A DNA stretch of 39,344 nucleotides from assembly GCA_021807595.1 (NCBI GenBank), contig JAKBCS010000038.1:1-39344 (forward strand), in the 5' to 3' direction. The DNA comes from Planctomycetota bacterium. Its GTDB lineage: Bacteria; Planctomycetota; Planctomycetia; Gemmatales; Gemmataceae. A program made the position numbers and the translations under genes. Under the pieces are notes generated by a model. It saw nothing but the letters and a program-made list of their open reading frames with translations. It was not told where the DNA came from and did no database searches. Of this stretch, positions 23,417 through 32,058 are shown one piece after another (the stretch's first letter is position 1; each line of letters begins with the position of its first letter).

Positions 23417-25582
23417 ATGGCGCGCATAGGCGTATTGAGCAATGCGGCGAGGCGTCTCTTGCTAACGCAAAGAAAAACGGTGCGAGCGATCGTTCGATTT
23501 GTGACGCGGCGAGGGTTTCTCTTCGCGCTGCTCGCGCTGTCCGGTTGCTACTTCCCCGTCCGCGAGAAGATCGACCGAGACGTTTGCCAACTCGCCAAAC
23601 AACCGTTCGACGCCGCCCAACTGCAAGAACCAGATCGTCCGCCGAGGATGCCTCCCGCCTCGGAGGACGGCATTCAGCGAACTTCGCACACTACGACCGA
23701 AGAACACGCGGGAGCAAGTGGTCGAGGTAGTTTGGAGTTCCCGTTCGATCCGTCGGCTTATCTGAACGCGGAGGAAATCGATCACATCATCCTCGCGGAT
23801 GGGCTGGCCCAACACAAAAAGGACGACAGGATATTCGATCCCTTCAAGGATCTGCGAACCGGCACGCCCAAGGCGTTGCAGGTGCCTCCCGATTTGCTGC
23901 CGGGTGGACCGCCGAAGCCTCTCGATCTCGGCCCCATTGGGTCGGCGCTCCGGCGCGAGCGCTTACGGAGAGAGTTTTCGCCGCTCCGTCCTCCGGGGCC
24001 AGACTACGAAGGCGACGACGGACCTTTCGGCCATCCGTTGACGCTGACCGAATTGCAGCATCTCGGTCTGAGCAATAGCCCGCTCATCAAGCAAGCGGTG
24101 GCCCGCGTCGAGAATCTAAGAAATATCGCCGTGCAGGCTGGATTGCCTCCCAATCCCATCGTCGGCTTCGAGGACGACACGTTCGGTACCACGGGCGGCG
24201 CGGGTTACGTCGGTGGCTTCATGGAGCAACTTTTTGTCACCGGCGGCAAGTTGCGCCTGCGCCGCGCCATCGCGGCCATGGATATGCGCAACGGCGAGAT
24301 CGCCCTGCGCCGCGCACAGATGGATTTAGCCACACAGATTCGCACCAACTATTTTCAATTGTTGGTGGCGCGGGAGAAAATGCGCGTCAATCGACTGTTG
24401 GTGGCCTTCACCAATTCGTTGTACGAAGTGCAGGCGCGCGAAATGCGCAGCAAGTCCGAGTTGAACATCGCGGCCCACGAGCCGATCTATTTGCGATTTT
24501 TAGCCTATACGGCTCTGACAAATCTTAATGAAGCACGCAACAACTATTTAATGGTCTGGAAGCAGTTGACCTCCGCCATGGGCATACCGGGCTTGCCTCT
24601 TACCGAGGTTGCCGGCGGTGTCGACATGGCCATTCCCAACTTCGACTTGAATCGCGTGTGGACGCACATCGGTTTGAATCATACCGAGGTGGCCACGGCC
24701 GAAAACTCCTTGCACCAAGGACGCCTCGCCGTCTTTTTGTCTCAAGCACAACTTATTCCCGACGTCGATGCACGCTTCTTGATGCAAAAGGATTATACCG
24801 GCCCGCCCAACGCCATCGCGCCGAGTTTCCAGGTGTCTATGCCGATCCCAACGTGGAACCGCAATCAGGGCGGCATCGCGGCGGCGCAGGCCGATCTGGT
24901 GCGCTTGAGCGCCGAACCGCATCGCGTGCGTTACTCTCTGTATTCTCGGCTCGTCGAGGCCTACTATCGGTATCAGACATTCCGTCAAAACCTCACGCTG
25001 TATCGCACGCAAATGCTGCCCGACATGGTGATTGTTTTCGATGCCGTTTACAATCGCTATCAAGCGCTGGGCGGCATACAACCCGCGACTCCCAATCCCG
25101 GCGGTTCGCCGTCCGCGCCGCCCGGTGGCGGAGTCGGTCCCGTACCGGTGTTCCAACCGCCCCAGCCGACCATCAACGATGTCGTGGTGGCTCAACAGAA
25201 TCTGGCGGGAGCCATCTACAATTACATCACCAATTTAGCCGGCATGTGGCAGGCCGTCGTAGATATAACCGATCTGGTTCAGACGCACGATATGTTCCTC
25301 CTCGATCAAAAACCCATTCCCACCACCGAGATGCCGCCTTTGGAACTGCAATTGTTGAAACCCCTGGCACCGATAAGCCCTTGCTCGCCGCTACAAGATC
25401 CGAAGCTGCGCGGCGGCGATACCGTGTGGCCGAAAGCCGTTCCCACGCGCGATAACCACTCCATGCCCGCCGCGGACGAAACGAATCCGAAGCCGTCCGC
25501 TCCAAAACCTCCTCCATCGACGGCCCTCGATCCGCGTCTGTCCGAACCGCCGCCGCAATTCGCAAATCGGGCGAATCCCTAG
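23417..25582 (+). CDS. TolC-family outer-membrane efflux lipoprotein with long terminal extensions
   Basis: About 721 residues from the ATG at 23417. A signal peptide ends in LLALSGC (lipobox, Cys44), so the mature protein should be lipid-anchored. Its n-region is long; a GTG at 23501 would give a more compact signal, and no ribosome site decides between them. A Pro-rich section of about 150 residues precedes the outer-membrane efflux domain (LTLTELQHLGLSNSPLIKQA onward, about 207-640), with the repeated coiled-coil pattern of TolC/CzcC: LPPNPIVGFED, EQLFVTGGKLRLRRA and VSMPIPTWNRNQGGIAAAQADL. A Gly/Pro-rich insert lies around 555-585, and a Pro-rich tail ends the protein. TolC proteins form trimeric exit ducts; no inner-membrane pump or adaptor gene is adjacent. 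Confidence 0.88.
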   Translation: MARIGVLSNAARRLLLTQRKTVRAIVRFVTRRGFLFALLALSGCYFPVREKIDRDVCQLAKQPFDAAQLQEPDRPPRMPPASEDGIQRTSHTTTEEHAGASGRGSLEFPFDPSAYLNAEEIDHIILADGLAQHKKDDRIFDPFKDLRTGTPKALQVPPDLLPGGPPKPLDLGPIGSALRRERLRREFSPLRPPGPDYEGDDGPFGHPLTLTELQHLGLSNSPLIKQAVARVENLRNIAVQAGLPPNPIVGFEDDTFGTTGGAGYVGGFMEQLFVTGGKLRLRRAIAAMDMRNGEIALRRAQMDLATQIRTNYFQLLVAREKMRVNRLLVAFTNSLYEVQAREMRSKSELNIAAHEPIYLRFLAYTALTNLNEARNNYLMVWKQLTSAMGIPGLPLTEVAGGVDMAIPNFDLNRVWTHIGLNHTEVATAENSLHQGRLAVFLSQAQLIPDVDARFLMQKDYTGPPNAIAPSFQVSMPIPTWNRNQGGIAAAQADLVRLSAEPHRVRYSLYSRLVEAYYRYQTFRQNLTLYRTQMLPDMVIVFDAVYNRYQALGGIQPATPNPGGSPSAPPGGGVGPVPVFQPPQPTINDVVVAQQNLAGAIYNYITNLAGMWQAVVDITDLVQTHDMFLLDQKPIPTTEMPPLELQLLKPLAPISPCSPLQDPKLRGGDTVWPKAVPTRDNHSMPAADETNPKPSAPKPPPSTALDPRLSEPPPQFANRANP

Positions 25583-25590
25583 AGGCCTCT

Positions 25591-25650
25591 CGGTTCGCCG
25601 CGACGCTCGGCGAAGCGCGGGGCCGACTCGCTCCGCCGAGCGTCGCGGCA
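25591..25650. repeat. Family A palindrome between tolC-like and esterase genes
   Basis: GCCGCGACGCTCGGCG (25597-25612) is matched by its exact complement (25634-25649) around a loop of about 21 bases. It starts 8 bases after the TolC-family stop and ends 4 bases before the stop of the convergent esterase gene. Confidence 0.9.
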
Positions 25651-25653
25651 ATC

Positions 25654-26691
25654 CTACTTTAGCCATCGATCCAGCCACGCATATGCAATCTTGCGTGACT
25701 CTGGGGGAAAATCGTGTTTACAATCGGGATAATGAGCCTTGAGTTTCTCCTTGGCGTCTAGCATCGCATACACTGGCCGCGCCGATTCGATGCAGTCGCG
25801 CACGCCGGAAACCTCGAAGTTATCGTCGTGCAACGGAGCCACGGCCAAAAACGCGCGCGGTGCCAGAGCCGAGACGAGGTCGGGAAAATCGAACGGCATT
25901 TTGTCCGGCTTCAACTCGTACTTGCTGGCGATCAGCGGCATATAGCGCGCGCTAGTCCAACCCTTTAAGTTGCCCCCATAGTATTTGGGAAAACTCGTAA
26001 ATCCGCAGTTCGACACACACGCCTTAATGCGCGAATCGAAAAGGGCGGTGAACATGGTATTATGCCCGCCCAACGAATGACCGATGCACCCGAGACGCTC
26101 CGCATCGACCTCTGGAAGCGACGACAATACATTGAGGGCGCGCATGTTGTTCCAAATCGCTTTCATGCTGCCCGACTTATACTTGCTCTTGGTGAAATCG
26201 TAGCGGTATTCGCCGAAGCTGGGATAGTCGGGGCAGAGGCAGACGAAGCCGCGTTCGACGAGATGCACGCCGATCCGTTGGTTCTCCTGAGTCCCCAAAC
26301 CCACTGGCTCGCCCTTGCCGATGGCGATGGTCTGGTGCAGGACGAGAACGCCCGGCAGCTTGCCTTCGCGCTTCTTGGGAATCAGCAGATACGCCGGTAC
26401 CCGATCGTCTTTTTCGACGGCAAAGGTCAGTTTTTTTCGAATGTAATGCGGCAGATCGACGACTTCGGAGACTCTTACGTCGAGCGGTACTTTGTCCCTT
26501 TCGCCGGGTAGCGGCCCCACGACAAGCTGCACGTTGGCGAGGATACGCTCCCGTTTGGCGGCCCATTCCTTGGGTGTGGGCACTTTCGGTTCCGAGCCAG
26601 TCGCCGTCGCCACGAAAACACCGAAGAAAATAGAGGCTAGAAAAGAGAAGAGGGAGCAAGGCGGAGGGAAGATAACGCGACGGCGAGTCAT
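25654..26691 (-). CDS. Exported alpha/beta hydrolase, dienelactone hydrolase/acetyl esterase type
   Basis: 345 residues from the ATG at 26691, which has GGAG 8 bases upstream; an ATG 7 codons earlier lacks this. The hydrophobic N-terminus (SLFSFLASIFFGVFVATATG, 13-32) is a signal peptide. The hydrolase fold shows GVLVLHQT (114-121), CPDYPSFGEYRYD, and the nucleophile elbow GHSLGG with Ser206. LHDDNFE near 288 probably holds the acid, and His326 in KHDFPPE is the base. Similar planctomycete proteins are annotated as dienelactone hydrolase-like or acetylxylan esterases and may remove acyl groups from polysaccharides outside the cytoplasm. It converges on the TolC-family gene. The assignment to an esterase is secure, the substrate is not. 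Confidence 0.85.
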   Translation of the reverse strand: MTRRRVIFPPPCSLFSFLASIFFGVFVATATGSEPKVPTPKEWAAKRERILANVQLVVGPLPGERDKVPLDVRVSEVVDLPHYIRKKLTFAVEKDDRVPAYLLIPKKREGKLPGVLVLHQTIAIGKGEPVGLGTQENQRIGVHLVERGFVCLCPDYPSFGEYRYDFTKSKYKSGSMKAIWNNMRALNVLSSLPEVDAERLGCIGHSLGGHNTMFTALFDSRIKACVSNCGFTSFPKYYGGNLKGWTSARYMPLIASKYELKPDKMPFDFPDLVSALAPRAFLAVAPLHDDNFEVSGVRDCIESARPVYAMLDAKEKLKAHYPDCKHDFPPESRKIAYAWLDRWLK

Positions 26692-26822
26692 GAAAAAGAC
26701 TCCATTAGACATCTTCTATATCTTATTTACGTCGGAGGAGCCGTAAAACTTGGGGTTCATCCTAGCACGAGAAGACGAATCTTGCTATGGTGATGCGGAC
26801 AAACAAGCAAGGAGTATCCACC

Positions 26823-27839
26823 ATGCTCGTCGTTATGCACAGCCACGCCACGCCGCCCCAAATCGAGCAAGTTCTCGCCGCCATTCGCCGCATGAATCTG
26901 ACGCCGCATCCGCTGCCCGGCGCGCAGCGCACCGCCATCGGCATCACTGGGAATATCAGCGCCGTCGATCCGCGTTCGCTGGAAGTGCTGCCCGGCGTCT
27001 TGGAATTGATCCGCGTCACCAAGCCGTACAAGCTGGCCAGCCGTGAGATGCACGAGGCCGACACCTACGTTCGGCTGCCACAAACGACGATCGGCCCGGG
27101 AACCTTCACGCTCATTGCCGGACCCTGCTCGGTCGAGAACGAGGATATGATTTTGCGCACCGCCGAGTTTTTACGCTCGCACGGTGTCAACCTTCTGCGT
27201 GCCGGTGCCTTCAAACCGCGCAGCAGTCCGTATGTTTTCCAAGGTCTCGGCCAAGAGGGTCTCGACATCTTGGGGCGCGTTCGACAGCGAACCGGCATCG
27301 GCATCGTCACCGAGTTGATGGACTCGGAAACCGCCGACGCTGTGGAACAGGTAGCGGACATCATTCAAATCGGCACGCGCAACATGCAGAATTTCAGTCT
27401 GCTGCGTCGCGTGGGACGTTCGACGAGGCCGGTGTTGCTGAAGCGCGGCATGGCGGCGACGCTGGAGGAATGGTTGATGGCCGCCGAGTACGTCATGGCG
27501 GGCGGCAATTACAACGTCGCTCTGTGCGAGCGCGGCGTCCGGACCTTCTCCGATCACAGTCGCAATACCCTCGATCTCTCGGTGATTCCGCCCGTCAAGC
27601 AGTTGTCGCACCTGCCGATCCTGGTCGATCCCAGCCACGGAACAGGCAAGCGCGATTACGTCCCGGCGATGGCGTTGGCGGCGTTGGCGGCTGGTGCCGA
27701 TGGGCTGCTCATCGAAATCCATCCGGAACCGGAACGCGCTTTGTCCGACGGCGCACAATCGCTCAACTTCGAGTCGTTCATCTGCCTCATGGAAGCACTG
27801 CGCCGACTGGCCGAGCCGTTGGGAAAGACGATTCAGTGA
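26823..27839 (+). CDS. aroF: 3-deoxy-7-phosphoheptulonate (DAHP) synthase
   Basis: 338 residues from the ATG at 26823, with AAGGAG 9 bases upstream. An N-terminal ferredoxin-like regulatory domain (about 1-70: [21 protein letters not shown]) precedes the (beta/alpha)8 barrel, as in the Thermotoga-type DAHP synthases (AroA-I beta group). The barrel shows [59 protein letters not shown] and [14 protein letters not shown]. The enzyme joins phosphoenolpyruvate and erythrose 4-phosphate in the first step of the shikimate pathway. The N-terminal domain usually mediates feedback inhibition by Tyr or Phe. The downstream neighbour is a prenyltransferase gene; chorismate-derived menaquinone makes a pathway link plausible. 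Confidence 0.94.
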   Translation: MLVVMHSHATPPQIEQVLAAIRRMNLTPHPLPGAQRTAIGITGNISAVDPRSLEVLPGVLELIRVTKPYKLASREMHEADTYVRLPQTTIGPGTFTLIAGPCSVENEDMILRTAEFLRSHGVNLLRAGAFKPRSSPYVFQGLGQEGLDILGRVRQRTGIGIVTELMDSETADAVEQVADIIQIGTRNMQNFSLLRRVGRSTRPVLLKRGMAATLEEWLMAAEYVMAGGNYNVALCERGVRTFSDHSRNTLDLSVIPPVKQLSHLPILVDPSHGTGKRDYVPAMALAALAAGADGLLIEIHPEPERALSDGAQSLNFESFICLMEALRRLAEPLGKTIQ

Positions 27840-27895
27840 ACCCTACCACCCGCACATCGAACGAGCGCGAACTGCACGGGAGCCGTTCAAAATAT

Positions 27896-27928
27896 CGGTT
27901 GGCCGCGACGCGCAGCGGAGCGCGTTCG
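27896..27928 (+). repeat. Family A single arm
   Basis: CGGTTGGCCGCGACGCGCAG followed by CGGAGCGCGTTCG matches one arm of the family A palindromes but has no inverted partner. It lies 57 bases after the aroF stop and before the prenyltransferase gene. Confidence 0.8.
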
Positions 27929-27999
27929 GTTGTGCGACAGCGATTTGTGCGGTGTCTAATACAAAAGAGGGATGCCACGCCGTCGAGTGAGACCCTGCC

Positions 28000-28890
28000 A
28001 TGATTCAGACTGTCCGATCGCTTCTGGAACTGATTCGCTTCAGCCACACGCTGTTCGCGCTGCCGTTCGCTCTGACGAGTGCGCTGCTGGCGTGGACTCG
28101 ATCCGAGTTTCACGTTCTGCAACTCGTCGGCATCCTGTTGGGTATGGTGTTCGCCCGCAGTGCGGCCATGACCTTCAATCGCCTGGCGGATCGTCGATTC
28201 GACGCCCTCAATCCGCGCACGGCAACGCGCCATCTCCCGGCGGGGCGATTGTCCGTCGCCGCGGCGTGGACGTTTGCGCTTTTCTGCTCCGCCGGGTTCG
28301 TCGCCTCAACGATGATTTTTCTCGTCTTTGACAATGGCTATCCGTTGTATCTTTCACTCCCGGTGTTGCTGTTTCTGTGCGGATATTCGTATGCCAAACG
28401 GTTTACGTCGCTGTCGCACGTCTGGCTGGGGGCGGCCTTGGGCTTGTCGCCCTTGGCGGCGTGGATTGCCATTCTTCCTCCACAAGTGCCGATGGACCTA
28501 TTCGCACCGCTGGTGTTGGGGGGAGCGGTTCTGACCTGGGTGACGGGGTTCGATATTTTCTACGCCTGCCAAGACGTGGAGTTCGACCGCGAGGCGCGCT
28601 TGCATAGCATCCCGGCGACATTCGGAGTACGCGCCGGATTGCGCATCGCTTTGCTGTGTCACCTTCTGATGTTGATTTTGCTCGTCGTTCTGTATTGGGC
28701 GGCCGCGCCGAGTTTGGGCGGCATCTACCTCGCCGGTGTCGCTGCGGTAGCTTTGCTGCTGGGTTACGAACATTGGCTGGTGCGGCCGGACGATCTCAGT
28801 CGCGTCAACCGCGCGTTCTTTCAGGTCAACGGCATCATCGGCGTCGGCCTGTTCCTCGTGGTGGTGCTTCAACTCGCCTGCGGCGTCTAA
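28000..28890 (+). CDS. UbiA-family prenyltransferase (MqnP-like, menaquinone biosynthesis)
   Basis: 296 residues with about eight to nine membrane helices. The two Asp-rich motifs that bind the prenyl diphosphate and magnesium are present: NRLADRRFD (60-68) and DVEFDREARLHSIP (192-205), together with TATRHLPAG after the first. The set NRxADRxxD and the adjacent sequence are closest to the UbiA-like proteins annotated as MqnP, which attach the polyprenyl chain in the futalosine menaquinone route, rather than to MenA. Other futalosine genes are not in the window, so the pathway is inferred. The ATG at 28000 leaves 160 bases after aroF; the gap holds a single arm of the family A repeat. The gene ends directly at a family D repeat. 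Confidence 0.85.
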   Translation: MIQTVRSLLELIRFSHTLFALPFALTSALLAWTRSEFHVLQLVGILLGMVFARSAAMTFNRLADRRFDALNPRTATRHLPAGRLSVAAAWTFALFCSAGFVASTMIFLVFDNGYPLYLSLPVLLFLCGYSYAKRFTSLSHVWLGAALGLSPLAAWIAILPPQVPMDLFAPLVLGGAVLTWVTGFDIFYACQDVEFDREARLHSIPATFGVRAGLRIALLCHLLMLILLVVLYWAAAPSLGGIYLAGVAAVALLLGYEHWLVRPDDLSRVNRAFFQVNGIIGVGLFLVVVLQLACGV

Positions 28891-28940
28891 GAGGCGATCC
28901 GAGAAGCCCCCACTCCCCCTGTACTCAGGGGGTGAGGGGG
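28891..28940 (+). repeat. Family D repeat, copy 2
   Basis: It starts with GAGGCGATCCGAGAAGCCCC immediately after the prenyltransferase stop, then forms a hairpin with a C-rich arm (about 28906-28920) and a G-rich arm (about 28925-28939) around TACT, 13 of 15 bases pairing. It matches the minus strand of 9139-9186. A further small inverted repeat (CCTCTC/GAGAGG) follows at about 28963-28988. Confidence 0.75.
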
Positions 28941-29014
28941 TGAGTCTTCCGAGATTTCTTGCCTCTCCCCTGAGGACAAGAGAGAGGGTCTTTGCGGATA
29001 GTCTTTAATCGTTT

Positions 29015-29129
29015 GTCCCACAAGGGTAGTGCTTCCGGAGCCACGACCGTCAGGAGCGGTTTTTGGAGCCGTATCGGCCCCCGCTTCCTCACGGTCACGG
29101 TCGGGATTCTGAAATCCCCCTTATGGGAC
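29015..29129. repeat. Family C inverted pair between convergent prenyltransferase and rplQ
   Basis: GTCCCA (29015-29020) and TGGGAC (29124-29129) bound two inverted copies of one unit. The left copy has CCACAAGGG, GTGCTTCCGGAGCC, ACGACCGT and AGGAGCGG; the right one, read on the minus strand, has CCCATAAGGG, TTTCAGA, GACCGTGAGG and AAGCGGGG. A single copy of the same unit lies at 34178-34222. Confidence 0.75.
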
Positions 29130-29135
29130 GGACGC

Positions 29136-29726
29136 TCAGGCCGGGGGTTGCTGTTCCGGCGCGGCCGTTGGGGCGGATGCAGGCGCTTCAGGCGCGGCGC
29201 TCGCTTCCGGCGCTGGAGACGGAGGTGTCTCGACGGGTGGCGGCGGGGTGGCAACGCGCGGCGCGGGGGCGGGAGAGCGCGTCTTGACTTTCGATTCGCC
29301 TAGCTTGAGCAGTTCGATAAAGGCGGTTCTTCCGGCGTCGCCGAGGCGTCGCTCGTGGCGTTTGATGACGCGCGTGTAGCCGCCGGGACGACTGGCGAAG
29401 CGCGGGCCAATGTCGTCGAACAATTTCTTCAGGATGAAATCGTCGGTCGGGTTGCCCGCATCGTCGTAGAAGGGAGCTTTGGCGAGGGGGCCAAGTCGGC
29501 TCAGCACCTGACGGCGGGCATGGAGCATCCCGGCCGGATTGGCGCTGGCCAACCCCTTCTTGACGATGGTGATGATCTTCTCGACGAACGGCCGCAGTTC
29601 CTTGGCCTTCTCGGTCGTGGTGATGATGCGCTCGTGTTGAATCAGCGAGCGGGTCAAATTGCGCTTCAACGCCAAACGGTGCGAGGCATTGCGACCGAGC
29701 TTGCGGCCGGCTTTTAGGTGTCTCAT
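29136..29726 (-). CDS. rplQ: 50S ribosomal protein bL17 with Pro/Ala-rich tail
   Basis: 196 residues from the ATG at 29726. The bL17 core covers about 1-147: MRHLKAGRKLGRNASHRLAL, LIQHERIITTTEKAKELRPF, KLFDDIGPRFASRPGGYTRV and GDAGRTAFIELL. Residues 148-196 form a tail of Pro, Ala, Glu and Thr that is absent from most bL17 proteins (usually 115-140 residues). There is also a small insertion in the middle (APFYDDAGNPTDDF). bL17 lies near the exit of the peptide tunnel in the large subunit. It is the last gene of the rpmJ-rplQ operon, 81 bases after rpoA, and converges on the prenyltransferase gene. The ribosome site before 29726 is weak. Confidence 0.93.
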   Translation of the reverse strand: MRHLKAGRKLGRNASHRLALKRNLTRSLIQHERIITTTEKAKELRPFVEKIITIVKKGLASANPAGMLHARRQVLSRLGPLAKAPFYDDAGNPTDDFILKKLFDDIGPRFASRPGGYTRVIKRHERRLGDAGRTAFIELLKLGESKVKTRSPAPAPRVATPPPPVETPPSPAPEASAAPEAPASAPTAAPEQQPPA

Positions 29727-29752
29727 GGCAAGGTATCCATATCTAAGAGTAA

Positions 29753-29791
29753 TCGGTAGTCGGTGGTCCATTGCCGATTGCCGACTACCGA
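29753..29791. repeat. Inverted repeat in the rpoA-rplQ spacer
   Basis: TCGGTAGTCGG (29753-29763) and its exact complement (29781-29791) flank 17 bases that contain the partial copies GCCGATTGCCGA. It fills the middle of the 81-base gap between rpoA and rplQ. Confidence 0.7.
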
Positions 29792-29807
29792 CTAACGGCT
29801 ACTTCTT

Positions 29808-30809
29808 TTAGCGTCGCATGGAAGCTGGCAATTTCATGCCCAGGTACATGCCGCGCTCTTCCAGTTTGATTTTCACTTCTTTCAACGTCGTTTCACCGAA
29901 GTTGCGCACTTCCAACAATTCCTCGTCGTTGCGGCTGACGAGATCGCGCACCGTGGTGATGCCTTCCGATTCGAGACAGTTGGTCGCCCGTACCGACAGT
30001 TCCAACTCGGCGAGGCTCATATTGAGTTTGCGTTCCAATTCGAGATCGACTTGATCGCCGCCGGCTCCGACCTCGCCGCGATCTTCCATGCTGATCTCCG
30101 GTCCAGGCTCGGAATACTGAATGAACGGGTTGAGGTGTTTGCGGAGAATCTTGGCCCCCTCGACGATGGCCATTTGCGGCGTAATGGTTCCGTTGGTCCA
30201 GATCTCGATGACCAACTTATCGTAGTTGGTGCGTTGGCCGACGCGGGTATCTTCGATTTCGTGCTTGACGCGAACGACGGGGGAGAAACTCGAATCGACG
30301 GGGATGACGCCGATTTCGCGTTCCTTATCGACGTTCTCTTCGGCCATGTGATAGCCGCGACCGTTCTCGACGCGCATCTCGACCACGAACGGCACGTCGT
30401 CGGTCAAGGTGGCAATGATGTGGTCGGGATTGATGATTTCCACGTCTTGATCGGTGATGATGTCGGCGGCCTTGACCACGCCGCGTTCGTGGCGTTCGAT
30501 GCGCAAGGTGCGCGGTGAGTCGCTGCCGTTTTTCACGACTAGGCTTTTGACGTTCAGGATGATGTCGGTGACATCCTCGACGACGCCGGGGATGGTACTG
30601 ATTTCGTGCTGCACGCCCTGGATCTTGACGCGGGTGACGGCGCTGCCTTCCAGGCTGGACAGCAAAATGCGGCGCAGGCTATTGCCGACGGTCACGCCGA
30701 AGCCGCGCTCGAACGGTTCGGCCGTGAACTTGCCGTAGGTATCGGTCAACGACGATCGATCGCTGACCACGCGGTTGGGTAATTCCAGACCCCGCCATCG
30801 AATGCGCAT
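29808..30809 (-). CDS. rpoA: RNA polymerase alpha subunit
   Basis: 333 residues, the normal length. The N-terminal dimerisation domain shows [33 protein letters not shown] and the later [14 protein letters not shown] and [13 protein letters not shown]. The C-terminal domain (about 255-333) has [19 protein letters not shown] and EEVEV-like text ending [16 protein letters not shown], which binds UP elements and activators. AGGAGAA lies 8 bases upstream of the ATG at 30809. It follows rpsD by 90 bases and precedes rplQ, the usual bacterial order. The protein seems ordinary in every part. Confidence 0.97.
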   Translation of the reverse strand: MRIRWRGLELPNRVVSDRSSLTDTYGKFTAEPFERGFGVTVGNSLRRILLSSLEGSAVTRVKIQGVQHEISTIPGVVEDVTDIILNVKSLVVKNGSDSPRTLRIERHERGVVKAADIITDQDVEIINPDHIIATLTDDVPFVVEMRVENGRGYHMAEENVDKEREIGVIPVDSSFSPVVRVKHEIEDTRVGQRTNYDKLVIEIWTNGTITPQMAIVEGAKILRKHLNPFIQYSEPGPEISMEDRGEVGAGGDQVDLELERKLNMSLAELELSVRATNCLESEGITTVRDLVSRNDEELLEVRNFGETTLKEVKIKLEERGMYLGMKLPASMRR

Positions 30810-30836
30810 GTGTTCATTTCTCCTAAGAGATTCCCA

Positions 30837-30887
30837 AGCCGCTACCGCGAGAGAGTGGCGAGGGTCCGCTCCCTCGCGTTGGCGGCT
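30837..30887. repeat. Inverted repeat in the rpsD-rpoA spacer (degenerate family C)
   Basis: Outer AGCCGC (30837-30842) and GCGGCT (30882-30887) enclose a hairpin GCGAGGG (30858-30864) / CCCTCGC (30871-30877) with a 6-base loop. On the minus strand GAGCCGCCAACGCGAGGGAG resembles the GAGCCGCGACCGTGAGGGAG of the family C copy near 34198. Confidence 0.6.
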
Positions 30888-30899
30888 CGTAAAATCGCG

Positions 30900-31535
30900 C
30901 TATCGGGAGCAAACCTCGATAATTAACTGTTCTTGAATGTCCTGGATGCGCGGGTCGATGTCGCCGCGCGTCGGCAGTCGGCTCATGCGTCCTTCGGGCG
31001 GATCGTCGCCGAGACGTTCCAGGAAATCGGGAACGGGCGGCGGATTGTCTTGCAGATGGAGCTTGACGAGTTGCAGGCTGCGCGGATGGCTTTTGACGGT
31101 CACCGTATCCCCGGATTTGAGCAACAAACTGGGGATGTTGCACAGATGGCCGTTGAGATAAATGTGGCCGTGCGACACCAGCTGCCGCGCCGCCGCGCGA
31201 TTGGGCGCGAAGCCCAGCCGATGCACGACGTTATCGAGCCGGCGCTCCATGAGAGTCAGCAGCGACTCGCCGGTATTCCCTTTGGAGCGCGAGGCCAATG
31301 AGAAGTAACGACGGAACTGGCGCTCCATCAGGCCGTAGAAGCGTTTGAGTTTCTGCTTCTCGCGGAGGCGGAGGCCATATTCGCTGGCTTTGCTGCGGCG
31401 CTGCCAGTGCATGCCGGGCGTCTGATTGCGCCGTTCGATGGCGCACTTGGGACTGTCGCAACGGCTGCCCTTAAGGAACAATTTCACGCCTTCGCGGCGG
31501 CAAAGGCGACAAACCGGATCGGTGGTGCGTGCCAT
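30900..31535 (-). CDS. rpsD: 30S ribosomal protein uS4 (zinc-binding form)
   Basis: 211 residues from the ATG at 31535; the longer frame adds 11 residues that do not belong. The N-terminus holds the four Cys of the zinc-type uS4: CRLC, then 13 residues, C, four residues, C (VCRLCRREGVKLFLKGSRC and SPKC), the same pattern as in Thermus. ERQFRRYF, GNTGESLLTLMERRLDNVV and the RNA-binding S4 domain (RAAARQLVSHGHIYLNG) follow. uS4 is a primary 16S rRNA binding protein that starts small-subunit assembly, and in some bacteria it controls its own operon. It lies 117 bases after rpsK, with a repeat-rich gap, and 90 bases before rpoA. Confidence 0.96.
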   Translation of the reverse strand: MARTTDPVCRLCRREGVKLFLKGSRCDSPKCAIERRNQTPGMHWQRRSKASEYGLRLREKQKLKRFYGLMERQFRRYFSLASRSKGNTGESLLTLMERRLDNVVHRLGFAPNRAAARQLVSHGHIYLNGHLCNIPSLLLKSGDTVTVKSHPRSLQLVKLHLQDNPPPVPDFLERLGDDPPEGRMSRLPTRGDIDPRIQDIQEQLIIEVCSR

Positions 31536-31544
31536 GATAAGTAC

Positions 31545-31644
31545 TGAGTTCCAAGTCCTGAGTTCCAAGTCCTAAGTTCTGAGTTGTTCGCTTCGCTCCG
31601 CGTCTGAGTGTTGGCTTTTTACTCGGCACTCAGAACTCAGAACT
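31545..31644. repeat. Direct and inverted repeats in the rpsK-rpsD spacer
   Basis: TGAGTTCCAAGTCC occurs twice in tandem (31545-31558, 31559-31572). AGTTCTGAGTT (31575-31585) is then matched by its exact complement AACTCAGAACT (31634-31644). The 116-base spacer is nearly all repeat and contains no gene. Confidence 0.8.
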
Positions 31645-31651
31645 CTTTACG

Positions 31652-32032
31652 TTATACGCGGCGTTTCTTGGGCGGGCGGCAGCCGTTGTGCGGCAGCGGG
31701 GTCACGTCTTCAATGGCCTTGATGTTCAGGCCCGAAGATTGCAAGGCGGTGATGGCCGACTCGCGGCCCGAACCCGGCCCCTTGACGCGCACTTCGACCT
31801 CTTTGAGTCCGTACTTGGCGGCGCGTTCGGCGGCCACCTCAGCCGCGCGCTGCGCGGCAAACGGTGTACTCTTGCGGCTACCCTTGAAACCAACCGTGCC
31901 CGCCGAGGCGAAGCACAGCGTATCGCCGTTGGTATCGGTGATGGTGACAATCGTGTTGTTGAACGTCGCCTTGATGTGGGCCACACCTCGGCTAACGTTG
32001 CGTCGTGTCTTGCGTTTCTTGCTCTTGGCCAC
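31652..32032 (-). CDS. rpsK: 30S ribosomal protein uS11
   Basis: 126 residues from a GTG at 32032, which has AAGGGG about 10 bases upstream on the minus strand; this gives the usual N-terminus ([10 protein letters not shown]). Family motifs: [51 protein letters not shown] and the C-terminal [18 protein letters not shown]. uS11 sits on the small-subunit platform next to the Shine-Dalgarno helix. It follows rpsM after an 89-base gap filled by a strong hairpin. An in-frame ATG at 32092 lies inside that hairpin and would add 20 unlikely residues. Confidence 0.96.
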   Translation of the reverse strand: MAKSKKRKTRRNVSRGVAHIKATFNNTIVTITDTNGDTLCFASAGTVGFKGSRKSTPFAAQRAAEVAAERAAKYGLKEVEVRVKGPGSGRESAITALQSSGLNIKAIEDVTPLPHNGCRPPKKRRV

Positions 32033-32058
32033 GGATACAATTCCCCTTGTCGCTTCCC

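Noticed and set aside
29015-29129. tRNA or other structured RNA gene in the 245-base convergent gap
   Set aside because: The pairing is explained by two inverted copies of a repeat; there is no cloverleaf, anticodon stem or CCA pattern.
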